Positions 16,783 through 26,104 are shown, counted from the first letter of the stretch. The stretch is DNA of 61,041 bases from Planotetraspora phitsanulokensis (GCF_016863295.1 NZ_BOOP01000053.1:1-61041), one strand, 5' to 3'. A program made the numbers and translations. Notes: a model not told the origin generated them from the sequence alone.

Positions 16783-17086
16783 GGCTCGCCCGGAGGTACT
16801 GCGAGACAAACGCGTTTCGGTGGGACAGCGGTCTCCTAGTAGCCCTACCAGGGCAAACGCAGAGTTTGTCAGTAGTTGCGCAGGGTTTTGACAGTGCAGG
16901 CGCAGGGTTATGTCGGTGGCACCGAGAGGGAGACCGCTGGCCGGCAGTGGGCTCTCTGTCGCATCGGCTCTGCGTCGTGATCGATAATGCGCCTGACCAC
17001 GGCAAACATCTCACGCTTGGGTTGCTGGCAGCTTGGCCCACTGACAAAACTCTGCGCATTTACTGTCAGTAGCACTGCGCTCAACA
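16783..17086. mobile_element. Miniature element copy 3 with iterated ends
   Basis: Three direct motif copies begin at 16858, 16879 and 16901 (one T is deleted, and one repeat lost, relative to copy 1). The core GGCTCTGCGTCGTGATCGA and the right end (CACTGACAAAACTCTGCGC onward to CTCAACA at 17086) match copy 1. The left flank from GGCTCGCCCGGAGG matches copy 2. The element has no coding capacity. Confidence 0.6.
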
Positions 17087-17244
17087 GGGAGACCCGGGTC
17101 ACCGGCACGGACTGGTACAGCCGTCCCGAGGACCTCGCTGTAGGCCGGGTGCGCTGGACCAAATCCCGGCATCGACACGGCGCTGGTCATCGACGCTACC
17201 TGACCTGGTAGGGGGCCTCGCTGGTCGCAGCGCCCCGCGTCCTG

Positions 17245-18930
17245 CTAGCTCAACTCTGAGCGGAACTGGTCGTCGCGCCACTCGTCGGGCCGCGCCTCGT
17301 TCTCGCGCCCACGCAGTTCAACTCGGCGGATCTTGCCGGACAGAGTCTTGGGCAGTTCGGAGAACTCGATGCGGCGTACCCGCTGATAGGGGTTCAACCG
17401 CCTGCGAGCGTGCTTGAAGATCGACAGTGCCGTCTCCTTTGTCGGCTCGTGCCCCGGCGCCAGCGCGATGTAGGCCTTGGGTACGGCCAGGCGAATCGGA
17501 TCCGGCGCCGGAACGACGGCCGCCTCCGCGACTGCGGGGTGCTCGATCAGGACCGATTCCAGCTCGAACGGACTGATCTTGTAGTCACTCGCCTTGAAGA
17601 CGTCATCGGTGCGCCCGACGTAGAAGATGTATCCCTCGTCGTCGACCGTGGCCACATCGCCGGTGTGGTAATAACCGCCGGCCATCGCCTCGGCCATGCG
17701 TTCCGGATCGGACTGGTATCCCTTCATCAGGGACAGCGGTCTGCGGGCCAACTCCAGGCAGATCTCCCCCTCACCCGACCCGGTCAACGGCTTGTGGGTG
17801 CCGACGTCGACCAGGACCACGGGAACGCCCGGCAGCGGACGACCCATCGAGCCCAGCTTGACCTCGGTCCCGGGCACGTTGCCGACCTGCGCGGTCGTCT
17901 CCGTCTGCCCGAACCCGTCCCGGATCGTCAGCCCCCAGGCACGCCGGACCTGTTCGATCACCTCGGGATTCAACGGCTCCCCGGCGCCGACCGCCTCACG
18001 CAGCCCTGGAGGGCGCTCCCCCAACTCCGCCTTGACCAGCATCCGCCACACCGTCGGCGGCGCGCAGAACGAGTTGACCTCACGCGCGCGGATCTGCGTC
18101 AGCAGCGCGGCGGCGTCGAAACGGCTGTAGTTGTAGACGAACACGGTTGCCTCGGCGATCCACGGCGCGAAGAAGCATGACCACGCATGTTTGGCCCATC
18201 CGGGAGATGAAATGTTCAGGTGTACGTCGCCCGGCTGGATCCCCAGGAAGTACATGGTCGGCAGATGCCCGACCGGATAGGACACCTGGGTGTGCTCGAC
18301 CAGCTTCGGGCGAGATGTCGTCCCCGAGGTGAAGTAGAGCAACACCGGGTCATCCGCCGACGTCCGCGGATGCTCTGTCGGCGCCCACTCCAGCGTCGCC
18401 GCCTCCCGCAGATCGGCCCAGCCGTCAGCCGGCCCGACACTGATCCGCGTGAACGCTCCCTGCACCTCGCCCAGCCGCGCCGTGTCGGCCGCGTTGCAGA
18501 TCAGATGCCGCGCACCACTGCGGGCGATCCGCTCGGCCACGTCCGCCGCCGTGACGGCGGTCGTGGTGGGCAGCACGACCGCCCCCAACTTCATGATCGC
18601 CAGCATCGACTCCCACAGTTCCACCTGATTACCCAGCATCAGGAGAACCGGGTCACCCTTCACCACGCCGTTCGACGCCAGCCACGACGCCAGGCGATCC
18701 GACGCCCGAGCCATCTCATCGAAGCTCCGCTCGATCGCCGAACCGTCCTCCTCTACGATCACCAGAGCCGGCCGGTCGTTGCCGCGCGCGATTGCGTCGA
18801 ACCAGTCGACCGCCCAGTTGAAGCGGTCACCGAGCTGCGGCCACTGGAACTCCGCCACAGCCCGCCTGTAGTCACCCCGCATCGACAGGAGTTGGTCCCG
18901 GCTCGCCCGGTAAGCACTGGTCGCGTCCAT
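17245..18930 (-). CDS. Acyl-CoA synthetase (AMP-forming)
   Basis: A 561-residue ANL-superfamily enzyme that activates a carboxylic acid with ATP and couples it to CoA. The ATP motif YFTSGTTSRPK lies at ~199-209, the adenylation motif GFGQTETT near 370, the hinge FKASDYKISPFELE near 460, and the catalytic lysine in KTLSGKIRR near the C-terminus. It best fits medium-chain or benzoate-type acyl-CoA synthetases. The ATG at 18930 has a GAGGAG site; the longer frame upstream is not used. It stands alone. Confidence 0.93.
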   Translation of the reverse strand: MDATSAYRASRDQLLSMRGDYRRAVAEFQWPQLGDRFNWAVDWFDAIARGNDRPALVIVEEDGSAIERSFDEMARASDRLASWLASNGVVKGDPVLLMLGNQVELWESMLAIMKLGAVVLPTTTAVTAADVAERIARSGARHLICNAADTARLGEVQGAFTRISVGPADGWADLREAATLEWAPTEHPRTSADDPVLLYFTSGTTSRPKLVEHTQVSYPVGHLPTMYFLGIQPGDVHLNISSPGWAKHAWSCFFAPWIAEATVFVYNYSRFDAAALLTQIRAREVNSFCAPPTVWRMLVKAELGERPPGLREAVGAGEPLNPEVIEQVRRAWGLTIRDGFGQTETTAQVGNVPGTEVKLGSMGRPLPGVPVVLVDVGTHKPLTGSGEGEICLELARRPLSLMKGYQSDPERMAEAMAGGYYHTGDVATVDDEGYIFYVGRTDDVFKASDYKISPFELESVLIEHPAVAEAAVVPAPDPIRLAVPKAYIALAPGHEPTKETALSIFKHARRRLNPYQRVRRIEFSELPKTLSGKIRRVELRGRENEARPDEWRDDQFRSELS

Positions 18931-19149
18931 GGGGGGCTCCTCGGTGGATCGCTCGTAGAGCGAGGATGCACACGTTACGTCTGAGCGGATACCCCCGAAC
19001 GGGGGTAGTCCCATCAGAACGCGGTACCTCGGAACCGTCCAGGGTCGTTCTGGTCAGGCAAGCCAGAACGCCGGCCAGCACTACTTCGGCCGTTTGCCGA
19101 ACCGGCAACCGACGACCAAGCCGGTGGTCTCTCCGCACGCCGGGTGATC

Positions 19150-19470
19150 TCAGTGGAGGGCCTTCTCCAGCTGCGACTTGCTCATGGACGAGCGGCCCTT
19201 GATGTTGCGGCGCTTGGCTTCCGCGTAGAGCTGTTCCTTGGTGCGTCCTCCCGCTCCGCTGTGCGACCGCTGCCCGCCACGGCGGGAAGAGGACATGTCT
19301 TTGGTGGACGTGCGGCTCGCGGTACGGGACTCACCGGAACGGGCGCGTTCCTTGTTCACGGTGCGGGCGGCGATCTCCTTGGCCCTCTTGTCGCTCTCTC
19401 CGCGCTTCTTGGCACTGTCCTTGATGTGCTCGTACTGCCGTTCCCGCTTGGGACTGGACCCACGTGGCAT
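19150..19470 (-). CDS. DUF7218-like basic protein (often labelled plasmid stabilization protein)
   Basis: A 106-residue, very basic protein beginning PRGSSPKRERQYEHIKDSAK, a start shared by a widespread actinobacterial family. The C-terminal 35 residues (TKEQLYAEAKRRNIKGRS onward) form a Rho N-terminal/SAP-like helix-extended-loop motif suggesting nucleic-acid binding. The function is unknown; the plasmid label is historical. The ATG at 19470 has GAGG upstream. Confidence 0.8.
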   Translation of the reverse strand: MPRGSSPKRERQYEHIKDSAKKRGESDKRAKEIAARTVNKERARSGESRTASRTSTKDMSSSRRGGQRSHSGAGGRTKEQLYAEAKRRNIKGRSSMSKSQLEKALH

Positions 19471-19951
19471 GGTCCTCACCTCGCTGAAGTGGCCTTTCTG
19501 CGCGACTACCCGCCATGTTCGGGCTCACATCCTGCCTGCGGAGCACTGCGACAAGCCGGCGCCCGAGGTCCACCGGCCCCAGCCGCCGCAGGGCCAGTAC
19601 CCGTCCGGCCAATACCCGCAGCCGTACGCCTCCCCTGCGGGGTTCACGCCGGTCCCCCACCCGCAGCAGCCGGCTCACCCGCAGGGCTTCGGTTACTCGC
19701 CTGTGCAGATGACGACGGTCAAGCAGCGCGGCTTTAACCCGATCACGCTCCTCATCCACCTGTTCCTGTGGGTCTTCGTGCACTCGTGGCTGATAGTCCT
19801 CCCGATCGGGTTCTGGCTGCTCATTGCCATCCCTGTCACGTTCATCGGCTGGAACGTGAAGAAGACCGTGCCTGTCCAGCACATGCCCGGCCAACTGCCC
19901 CCCCGCAGTAGCAGCCGACGGCAGAACGCTCCGCACCCCGCTCTCGCCTGA
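19469..19951 (+). CDS. Proline/glutamine-rich small membrane protein
   Basis: The clear part runs from about 19555: a Pro/Gln/Tyr-rich segment (PQGQYPSGQYPQPYASPAGF), then a membrane region of one long or two short helices (ITLLIHLFLWVFVHSWLIVL, FWLLIAIPVTFIGWNV). The true start is uncertain: the only in-frame ATG (19469) overlaps the start region of the divergent gene, so a 5' deletion is possible. No function can be assigned. Confidence 0.45.
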   Translation: MVLTSLKWPFCATTRHVRAHILPAEHCDKPAPEVHRPQPPQGQYPSGQYPQPYASPAGFTPVPHPQQPAHPQGFGYSPVQMTTVKQRGFNPITLLIHLFLWVFVHSWLIVLPIGFWLLIAIPVTFIGWNVKKTVPVQHMPGQLPPRSSSRRQNAPHPALA

Positions 19952-20012
19952 AGGGGCGGGCGCCCTGCTTGTGCGCTGTGCCATCTCATGACATTGGTGC
20001 CTCGCTCTCAGG

Positions 20013-21002
20013 TCAGGCTTGGCGGCCGTAGGACGCGAGGCGTTCGGCGAGCGCGATGACGAGGTCGCGCAGTTCATCGGGGCGCTCGATAACGAACGGC
20101 CGGTCGAGTGAGGCGAGTACCGGCGGCAGCCAGTCGAGCCGTGCCGCCCGTAGCTCGACGCGCAGCCAGCGTTCGGCCGCCCGGTCCTGGCCTGTCGCGG
20201 GCTCGTGCTCCGCCAGGCTCGCGATGCTGGCGGGAAGGTGGGCGCGGATCTGCTCAACTGTCCCGTGGATCCGCAAGGTCACCTCATGCTGGTACTCAGC
20301 CGTGGCGAACCCTGACAACACGCGTTGTGCCGGACCGGGACCCACGGGCGCTTCGAATGAGCCGGGCAGGGTCCTCGCGTCTGCGATGCGCTCGAGCCGG
20401 AAGGTTCGGTCCTCGCTGATCCGGGCGTCCTTGCCCGTGACGTACCACCGGCCCGAATGGGCGACGATCCCGTACGCGTGCAGTGTGCGTTCGCTGCGCC
20501 GTCCGTTGCGGTCGGTGTAGCGGATAGAGACCGGTCGGCGGTGGCGTACCGCATCGGCGATGGTGAGCAGGACCTCAGAGTCCGGGGTGTCGAACTCGCC
20601 GGGCTGATCCGTGAAGGCGAGAGCCTCCAGGAGTGTGTCGAGCCGACGGGCGATGTGCTTGGGCAGCACCCGCCGGATCTTGGCCGATGCCGTCTCGTTT
20701 GCCGTGTGCTGCGTCGTCGTCAACCCTGCTCGGCGGCCGGCGACCAGGCCGAGCAGCACGGCCAGCGCCTCATCGTCGCTGAGCATGAGCGGAGGCAAGC
20801 GGTACCCGGGAGCGAGCCGGTACCCGCCGTAGCGGCCGCGCACCGATTCCACGGGCACATCGAGGTCGATCAGCTGGTCCACATACCGCCGCACGGTGCG
20901 CCCTTCGACGTCGAGCCGGTCGGCGAGTTCGGCCATGGTCCGGGTGCCGCCCGACTGCAGCAGCTCCAGGAGTGTCAGCACGCGGCCAGTGGGTCGAGGC
21001 AT
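20013..21002 (-). CDS. WYL-domain transcriptional regulator
   Basis: A 329-residue DeoR-like/WYL regulator. The N-terminal HTH_11 domain is at 1-60 (TMAELADRLDVEGRTVRRYV), the WYL domain around 140-215 (SGRWYVTGKDARISEDRTFR), and a WCX-type C-terminal extension follows. WYL domains bind ligands or nucleic acid. ATG 21002 was preferred to a GTG 6 bp upstream. It is divergent from the VOC protein at 21096. Confidence 0.9.
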   Translation of the reverse strand: MPRPTGRVLTLLELLQSGGTRTMAELADRLDVEGRTVRRYVDQLIDLDVPVESVRGRYGGYRLAPGYRLPPLMLSDDEALAVLLGLVAGRRAGLTTTQHTANETASAKIRRVLPKHIARRLDTLLEALAFTDQPGEFDTPDSEVLLTIADAVRHRRPVSIRYTDRNGRRSERTLHAYGIVAHSGRWYVTGKDARISEDRTFRLERIADARTLPGSFEAPVGPGPAQRVLSGFATAEYQHEVTLRIHGTVEQIRAHLPASIASLAEHEPATGQDRAAERWLRVELRAARLDWLPPVLASLDRPFVIERPDELRDLVIALAERLASYGRQA

Positions 21003-21095
21003 GTGCACAACTTAACGCGAATACTGGACCGATTCTGTCCACTATTTCTCCTAGCCTGCGACGTGCACGCCTCCAGTACAGCCAAGGAGATCCCT

Positions 21096-21494
21096 ATGGA
21101 CTTCGTCTCGATCCGCATCATCACCAGCAACGTCGCGCGCCTCGTCGAGTTCTACGAGCGAGCCACAGGGGTGCAGGCGATGTGGGCCACCGACGACTTC
21201 GCCGAACTCAAGACCGCGGGCGCGACCCTCGCGATCGCCGGCACCCGCACCGTCCCGCTGTTCGCCCCGGGCTCTGCCCGCCCGGCGGACAACCACAGCG
21301 TGATCACCGAGTTCCTCGTCGACGACGTGGACCGCGTTCACCGGAACCTGACCGGCTTCGTCACCGACTTCGTCAACGAGCCCACCACGATGCCCTGGGG
21401 CAACCGGTCGCTGCTGTTCCGCGACCCCGACGGCAACCTCGTCAACTTCTTCACCCCCGTCACCCCAGCGGCCATCGAAAAGTTCGCACGTTGA
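21096..21494 (+). CDS. VOC-family (glyoxalase/dioxygenase fold) protein
   Basis: A 132-residue single VOC protein: two beta-alpha-beta-beta-beta modules starting ITSNVARLVEFYERATGVQA and ending LLFRDPDGNLVNFFTPV. Family members include glyoxalase I, bleomycin-resistance and fosfomycin-resistance proteins; the substrate is unknown. AAGGAGA at 21084-21090 fixes the start. It is paired with the WYL regulator. Confidence 0.88.
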   Translation: MDFVSIRIITSNVARLVEFYERATGVQAMWATDDFAELKTAGATLAIAGTRTVPLFAPGSARPADNHSVITEFLVDDVDRVHRNLTGFVTDFVNEPTTMPWGNRSLLFRDPDGNLVNFFTPVTPAAIEKFAR

Positions 21495-21910
21495 CGCCAC
21501 GCACAGTCGCTCACGCGGGAGCCCTGAGATCCCAGGGCTCCCGATGAACGCGTCCGCCGAGTCCAGGAGCGCCACCAGCCGGCTGCTTGACATCCATAGG
21601 AGCATCGGGACGAACGGGCAAGGTGCGGCGAACCCCCTTCACACCGATCGCTGCCGCCTCTTCGACCGGCTGGCGGAGAAGTAACGGTGCTACCGTTATC
21701 GCCGTACCGATAATTCACCTATTCGCACACAAATAGTGCATTTCGCCTGGTAGGGCGGTACATGGCAGGCGAACCATCGCCTGTGGCCCGGGACATCGTC
21801 ACATCGGCGGCGGGTGCCGGTTCGTGGCTTGTGGCGAAGGGCGGCCTGGCAGGGAGCCGGCAGTCGGACGCGTGTCCACGTAGTGCCTTCATCTTTCTCG
21901 AAAGGTTGTC
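21495..21910. promoter_or_regulatory. Intergenic region with a TAACGGT palindrome
   Basis: A short open stretch at ~21544-21684 (MNASAESRSATSRLLDIH) may be gene debris. At 21682-21698 there is a perfect inverted repeat TAACGGT-GCT-ACCGTTA, in a locally AT-rich stretch upstream of the F420 oxidoreductase. It is a candidate operator, but no adjacent regulator gene is evident. Confidence 0.4.
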
Positions 21911-22753
21911 ATGAGCTCTCCTTCGTTCCGCTTCGGAGCCGCTCTCCTCAGTTCCGGATCCTCACGTTCGAAGTGGATCGCCCGGGTGCAGGAGGTCAAG
22001 GATCTGGGGTACGACGTCCTGCAGGCGGGCGACCATTTCGGCATGCCGGCGCCGTTCCCGTCGCTGGTGGCGGCGGGCGAGGTGCCCGGGATCGGGCTGG
22101 GAACGTACGTGCTCAACGCCGGGATCCAGCACCCCGCATACCTCGCCCGGGATGTGGCCGACATCTGGCGGCTCACTGACGGCCGGCTGGAGCTGGGGCT
22201 GGGCGCCGGCTACGTGCCGGCGGAGTTCGAGGCGGCGGGCCTGCCGTTCGGCACGCCGGGGTCGCGGCTGCGCAGGCTCGAAGAGGTGGTCACCGAACTG
22301 CGGAAACTGCTGGCTGCCCAGCCCGACACGCCGCGACCGCCGATCTTGCTGGCCGGTGCGGGCGACCGCATGATGTCGATGGCGGCCCGTACCGCCGACA
22401 TCATCAGTTTCTCCATCGTGGCCGGGTTTGGCACGGGCACCCCGGAGGAGGCTCTGGCCTCCCGGGTGCAGCGGGTCCGGGAAGCGGCGGGCGAGCGGAT
22501 CGCCGACATCAAGCTGAACCTCTTCGTGGCCGGCGTCGGCGCCAAGGTGGCCGACATCGACCTGTCGATGCTCAGCACGGCCATGGGCGTGCCGCCCGAG
22601 ACACTGGCGGAACTGCCCAGCGTCCTGATCGGCTCGCCGCAGCAGATTGCCGACACCCTGCTGCGGTACCGCGAGGAGTACGGCATCAGCTACATCAGCG
22701 TCATGGAGGATCACATGAGGACGTTCGCCGAGGTCATTCCGCTGCTGCGATGA
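21911..22753 (+). CDS. F420-dependent luciferase-like oxidoreductase
   Basis: A 280-residue LLM-class flavin/F420 enzyme resembling the TIGR03621 group. Signature stretches are SRSKWIARVQEVKDLGYDVL, DRLELGLGAGYV-type sequence (GRLELGLGAGYVPAEFEAAG) and PPILLAGAGDRMMSMAA. These enzymes use reduced F420 or FMNH2 on unknown substrates. The ATG at 21911 is supported by family alignment. There is no operon partner. Confidence 0.9.
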   Translation: MSSPSFRFGAALLSSGSSRSKWIARVQEVKDLGYDVLQAGDHFGMPAPFPSLVAAGEVPGIGLGTYVLNAGIQHPAYLARDVADIWRLTDGRLELGLGAGYVPAEFEAAGLPFGTPGSRLRRLEEVVTELRKLLAAQPDTPRPPILLAGAGDRMMSMAARTADIISFSIVAGFGTGTPEEALASRVQRVREAAGERIADIKLNLFVAGVGAKVADIDLSMLSTAMGVPPETLAELPSVLIGSPQQIADTLLRYREEYGISYISVMEDHMRTFAEVIPLLR

Positions 22754-23068
22754 CCGCCGGCATTCGTCCAGAACGCGGCGGGCGGCATCGCCGCGTCTGT
22801 CTGGATGAGCCGGCACCAGTGGACAGTGACCCGCACTGTCACCGTCCGCCGCGATGACCGATGGGAGCGCAAGTACAAAGACGGACCAGGGCTGGCCGGA
22901 CTCGACTGGGTCAACAGCACCGCGACCGCCGCGAGACGATCGCCGCGCTCTGGACCAGAAAGGCCATCAAGCGGTGTCCCGCCCGGCCTGCTCGACGAGT
23001 CCAGGGCCCTTTCAAGATCGTTACCTATGTAGCTTGCGGGAAGTCCGCCCGTCTTGTCGCGACAGACT
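22754..23068. other. Intergenic with unidentified coding-like piece
   Basis: The plus strand from ~22775 reads coding-like sequence (WMSRHQWTVTRTVTVRRDDR, KYKDGPGLAGLDWVN) but is open at neither a clear start nor a family end. I cannot assign it. It may be a gene remnant. Confidence 0.3.
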
Positions 23069-24283
23069 CTAGGCCGCGAAGGGGAGCCGGAGAACGAAGC
23101 GGGCACCGGTGGGGTGGTCGGCGACATACAGATGCCCGCCGTAGGCGATGGCGATCTCACGGGCGATGGCCAGCCCGAGCCCAGAGCCGCCGGGATCCCT
23201 GCGGCGGGCATCGTCCAGACGGCAGTGGCGTTCGAAGACTCTTTCGCGGTCAGCTGGAGCAATGCCGGCGCCGTTGTCGATGACTTCTATGACCGCGTTC
23301 GGCGGATCGGCGGCGACGATGATCTCGATCGTCGTAGAGGCGTGCCGTTCGGCGTTGTCGATCAGGTTGCCCAGGAGGCGGGCGAGCCGGGTCCGGGATG
23401 CCTGCACCACCACCTGCTCATCCAGCCGGGTAACGACGGCGACGGTCAGACTGCGGCGTTCCAGTTCGTCCGTCACCAGGTGGGCGAGGTCCACCCGTTC
23501 GGTGGCGGCGGGCAGTGCGGTGTCCAGGCGGGCGAGTTCCAGCAGGTCGGCCACGATGTCGTTGAGTCGCTCGGCGTCCAATTGCAGCCTGTGCAGGGTT
23601 GATTGCAGGTCGATGTGAGGCTCTGAGTGTGCGAGCTCAAGCTCGATCAGCAGCCCGGTGATCGGGTTACGCAGATCGTGTGAGGCGTCCAACAGGAACC
23701 GCCGCTGCCGGTCGGCGGCTTCTCGTAACGCCGACGCGGTCTGTTTGAGGTTCTCGTTGCACGCTTTGACCTCGCGCGCACGGACGTAGACGTCCTTCCT
23801 GATCGCCTCAAGCTCAGGTCGTGCCTCCATGACGCCACGCTTGCCCGACCGCCTCAGCTGCTGAAGGAAGTCAGTGACCTCCTCCGTGCGGTGGATGATC
23901 AGTTCCACTTCGCCGTCGGGGCCCAGGATGGGCGTGCTGATCGTGCTCCAGTACCGCTCGACGAACATCCCCGAACTGCAGTTCGTCTCGATGTCGAATC
24001 TCTGCAACGGCATGTCGTCCGGTTCGCCGGTGGCGATAACCCGTTCCAGCGATGCACGCAGGCTCAACGGCCCCTGCACGTCAGGATCGTGGGGAAGGTT
24101 CGGATTGCAGGGGAAGGCGGTGAAGAGGTGCCTGCCGAGCACGTCGGCCGGGCTCCGCCCGGTCGCCTTCAGAAAGGAGTCACTGGCTGCCACCACGACG
24201 AAGTCCGGCGTCAGTAACAGTGCCGGGAGCACGAGGAGCTTGAACACCGCCCGGTAATCAATCTCCCGATCCTCGCAATCCAT
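23069..24283 (-). CDS. PAS-domain sensor histidine kinase (orphan)
   Basis: A 404-residue kinase without transmembrane segments, thus probably cytoplasmic. A PAS domain spans ~10-140, a coiled linker ~155-190, HisKA with the phosphorylated histidine in DASHDLRNPITG (His202), and HATPase_c at ~295-400 (NLIDNAERHA, DNGAGIAPADRERVFERH, GGSGLGLAIAREI). The ATG at 24283 follows GAAGAGG. No response regulator is adjacent, so its partner is elsewhere or lost. Confidence 0.92.
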   Translation of the reverse strand: MDCEDREIDYRAVFKLLVLPALLLTPDFVVVAASDSFLKATGRSPADVLGRHLFTAFPCNPNLPHDPDVQGPLSLRASLERVIATGEPDDMPLQRFDIETNCSSGMFVERYWSTISTPILGPDGEVELIIHRTEEVTDFLQQLRRSGKRGVMEARPELEAIRKDVYVRAREVKACNENLKQTASALREAADRQRRFLLDASHDLRNPITGLLIELELAHSEPHIDLQSTLHRLQLDAERLNDIVADLLELARLDTALPAATERVDLAHLVTDELERRSLTVAVVTRLDEQVVVQASRTRLARLLGNLIDNAERHASTTIEIIVAADPPNAVIEVIDNGAGIAPADRERVFERHCRLDDARRRDPGGSGLGLAIAREIAIAYGGHLYVADHPTGARFVLRLPFAA

Positions 24284-24496
24284 ATCACCTCTTCCCATAC
24301 CTCCCGAAGTTATGAGACGCCTTGCGCAGGAGTCAAAGGAACGCATTTGTACATTTCGGCAGGTAAGGGGTGCTGGTCGACGGCCCGGCAGTGGTGCGGC
24401 GCAGTTGACGGGGGCACCAGCAGTAACATTTTCACCGAGTACGACTCCCGGCACAAAAGGGCCAAGCGGGGGCGTGCTGATCCGCCCCGGCCGGCC

Positions 24497-24874
24497 TCAC
24501 TCACCCTGATGCGTACGAGGCCGCCCGGCACCGGATGTGGATCCCTGGTCTCTCCGCGGCCGTTTGGCGGCTGCGGAGACGACACTGTCGAGCAGGCATG
24601 GAAACAGCGCGTCGAGGTCGGCCTTGCGCAGGGAGTTCATCTTCGCGGTGCCTTGATAGACCTGGTTGATGACCCCGGCCTCGCGCAGGACGCGGTAGTG
24701 ATGCGTCCCGGTGGACTTGCTGACGGCGAGGTCGATCTCCGAGCACGCGGCCTCGCCCTCGGTCCTGGCGAGAAAGCACACCACCTCCAGGCGCGCGGGA
24801 TCGGCGAGCGCGTGCAGTACCGCCTCCAGCCGGATCTCCTCGACGCTCGGATGCTCTAGGACCCTGACGGACAT
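24497..24874 (-). CDS. ArsR-family winged-helix regulator
   Basis: A 125-residue HTH_5/HTH_20 regulator: LHALADPARLEVVCFLART then CSEIDLAVSKSTGTHHYRVL as recognition helix, and an arginine-rich tail. Two cysteines are present (CFLART, ACSEID) but the classic metal CVC motif is not, so it may sense redox state or an organic ligand. It is divergent from the Old Yellow Enzyme gene at 25010, with a long palindrome between them. Confidence 0.9.
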   Translation of the reverse strand: MSVRVLEHPSVEEIRLEAVLHALADPARLEVVCFLARTEGEAACSEIDLAVSKSTGTHHYRVLREAGVINQVYQGTAKMNSLRKADLDALFPCLLDSVVSAAAKRPRRDQGSTSGAGRPRTHQGE

Positions 24875-24904
24875 CGGCACTCCCTCACCTCGCACTGCCC
24901 TCGA

Positions 24905-24943
24905 TACTACGGCAATCATCGTAATACGATGATCGCCGTAGTA
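24905..24943. promoter_or_regulatory. 39-bp palindromic operator for the ArsR/OYE pair
   Basis: TACTACGGC, A, ATCATCGTA, A, TACGATGAT, C, GCCGTAGTA: two nested perfect 9-bp arm pairs around one central base, with one mismatched position. Further half-site-like copies (GTAGTACGATGGTCGTCGTA) follow to ~24977. It lies between the divergent starts. Confidence 0.7.
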
Positions 24944-25009
24944 CGATGGTCGTCGTAGTATGGTGGTTGTCGTACTAGGAGACGATGTCGAACGAACCGA
25001 GGGGCACCC

Positions 25010-26104
25010 ATGCTGTTCGACCCCATCACCCTGCGCTCCCTGACAGTCCCCAACCGTGTCTGGATGTCGCCGATGTGCCAGTACTCGGCCGCGACGGACG
25101 GCCCGGAGGCGGGAGTGCCGCACGACTGGCACCTCTCCCACCTGGCGGCTCGGGCGGTGGGCGGAACCGGGCTGATCTTCACCGAAGCCACATCGGTCTC
25201 CCCGGAGGGCCGGATCAGTCCCGGGGACCTGGGGCTGTGGAACGGACGCCAGGAGCATGCGTTCACCCGTATCACCCGGTTCCTCAGCCGACACGGCACG
25301 GTACCTGGCATTCAGCTCGCGCACGCCGGGCGCAAGGCGTCCACGGACCGGCCATGGCGCGGCGGCCAGCCGATCGCCGTCGCCGACGGCGGCTGGCGGC
25401 CTGTCGCGCCGAGCCCGATCCCGTTCGCCAAGGGTCACCCGGTGCCGCGAGAGCTGACGGTGGAGGAGATCCAGCGCGTCGTGGACGACTTCGTCCGGGC
25501 GGCGCAGCGTGCCCTGCGAGCGGGTTTCCGGGTGGTGGAGGTGCACGGCGGGCACGGTTACCTGATCGGCGAGTTCCTCTCTCCGCACAGCAACCACCGC
25601 ACCGACGCCTACGGCGGCCCGTTCGAGAACCGCATCCGTCTCGCACTGGAAATCGTCGACGCCGTACGCGCCGTCTGGCCCGAGGAACTCCCGGTGTTCT
25701 TCCGCGTCTCGGCCACCGACTGGCTCACCGAGAACCCCGACGACGAGCGCGAAGGCTGGACCGTGGACGATACCGTGCGCCTGGCCAAGGAACTGTTCTC
25801 CCACCGCGTCGACCTGCTCGACACCTCCAGCGGAGGAAACGCGCCCGGCGCGAGGATCCTCACCGGCCCCGGCTACCAGGTGCCGTTCGCGGCCCGGGTC
25901 CGCGCCGAGACCGGCATGCCGGTGGCCGCCGTCGGCCAGATCACCGAGCCGCACCAGGCCGAGGAGATCCTCACCTCAGGCCAGGCCGACGCCGTCCTGC
26001 TCGGCCGCGAGCTCCTGCGCGACCCCCACTGGCCGCACCGGGCTGCCCGCGAGCTGGGGGTCGCGCCCCTCCCCTGGCCTGACCAGTACGACTACGCCCT
26101 CTGA
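25010..26104 (+). CDS. Old Yellow Enzyme-type NADH:flavin oxidoreductase
   Basis: A 364-residue FMN-dependent ene-reductase of the YqjM-like branch. It begins LFDPITLRSLTVPNRVWMSP with MCQYSA carrying the branch-typical cysteine, then QLAHAGRKAST, the substrate-binding EVHGGHGYLIGEFLSPHSN, and the FMN phosphate motif near QADAVLLGRELL. It reduces activated C=C bonds with NAD(P)H. Control by the divergent ArsR protein is likely. Confidence 0.94.
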   Translation: MLFDPITLRSLTVPNRVWMSPMCQYSAATDGPEAGVPHDWHLSHLAARAVGGTGLIFTEATSVSPEGRISPGDLGLWNGRQEHAFTRITRFLSRHGTVPGIQLAHAGRKASTDRPWRGGQPIAVADGGWRPVAPSPIPFAKGHPVPRELTVEEIQRVVDDFVRAAQRALRAGFRVVEVHGGHGYLIGEFLSPHSNHRTDAYGGPFENRIRLALEIVDAVRAVWPEELPVFFRVSATDWLTENPDDEREGWTVDDTVRLAKELFSHRVDLLDTSSGGNAPGARILTGPGYQVPFAARVRAETGMPVAAVGQITEPHQAEEILTSGQADAVLLGRELLRDPHWPHRAARELGVAPLPWPDQYDYAL

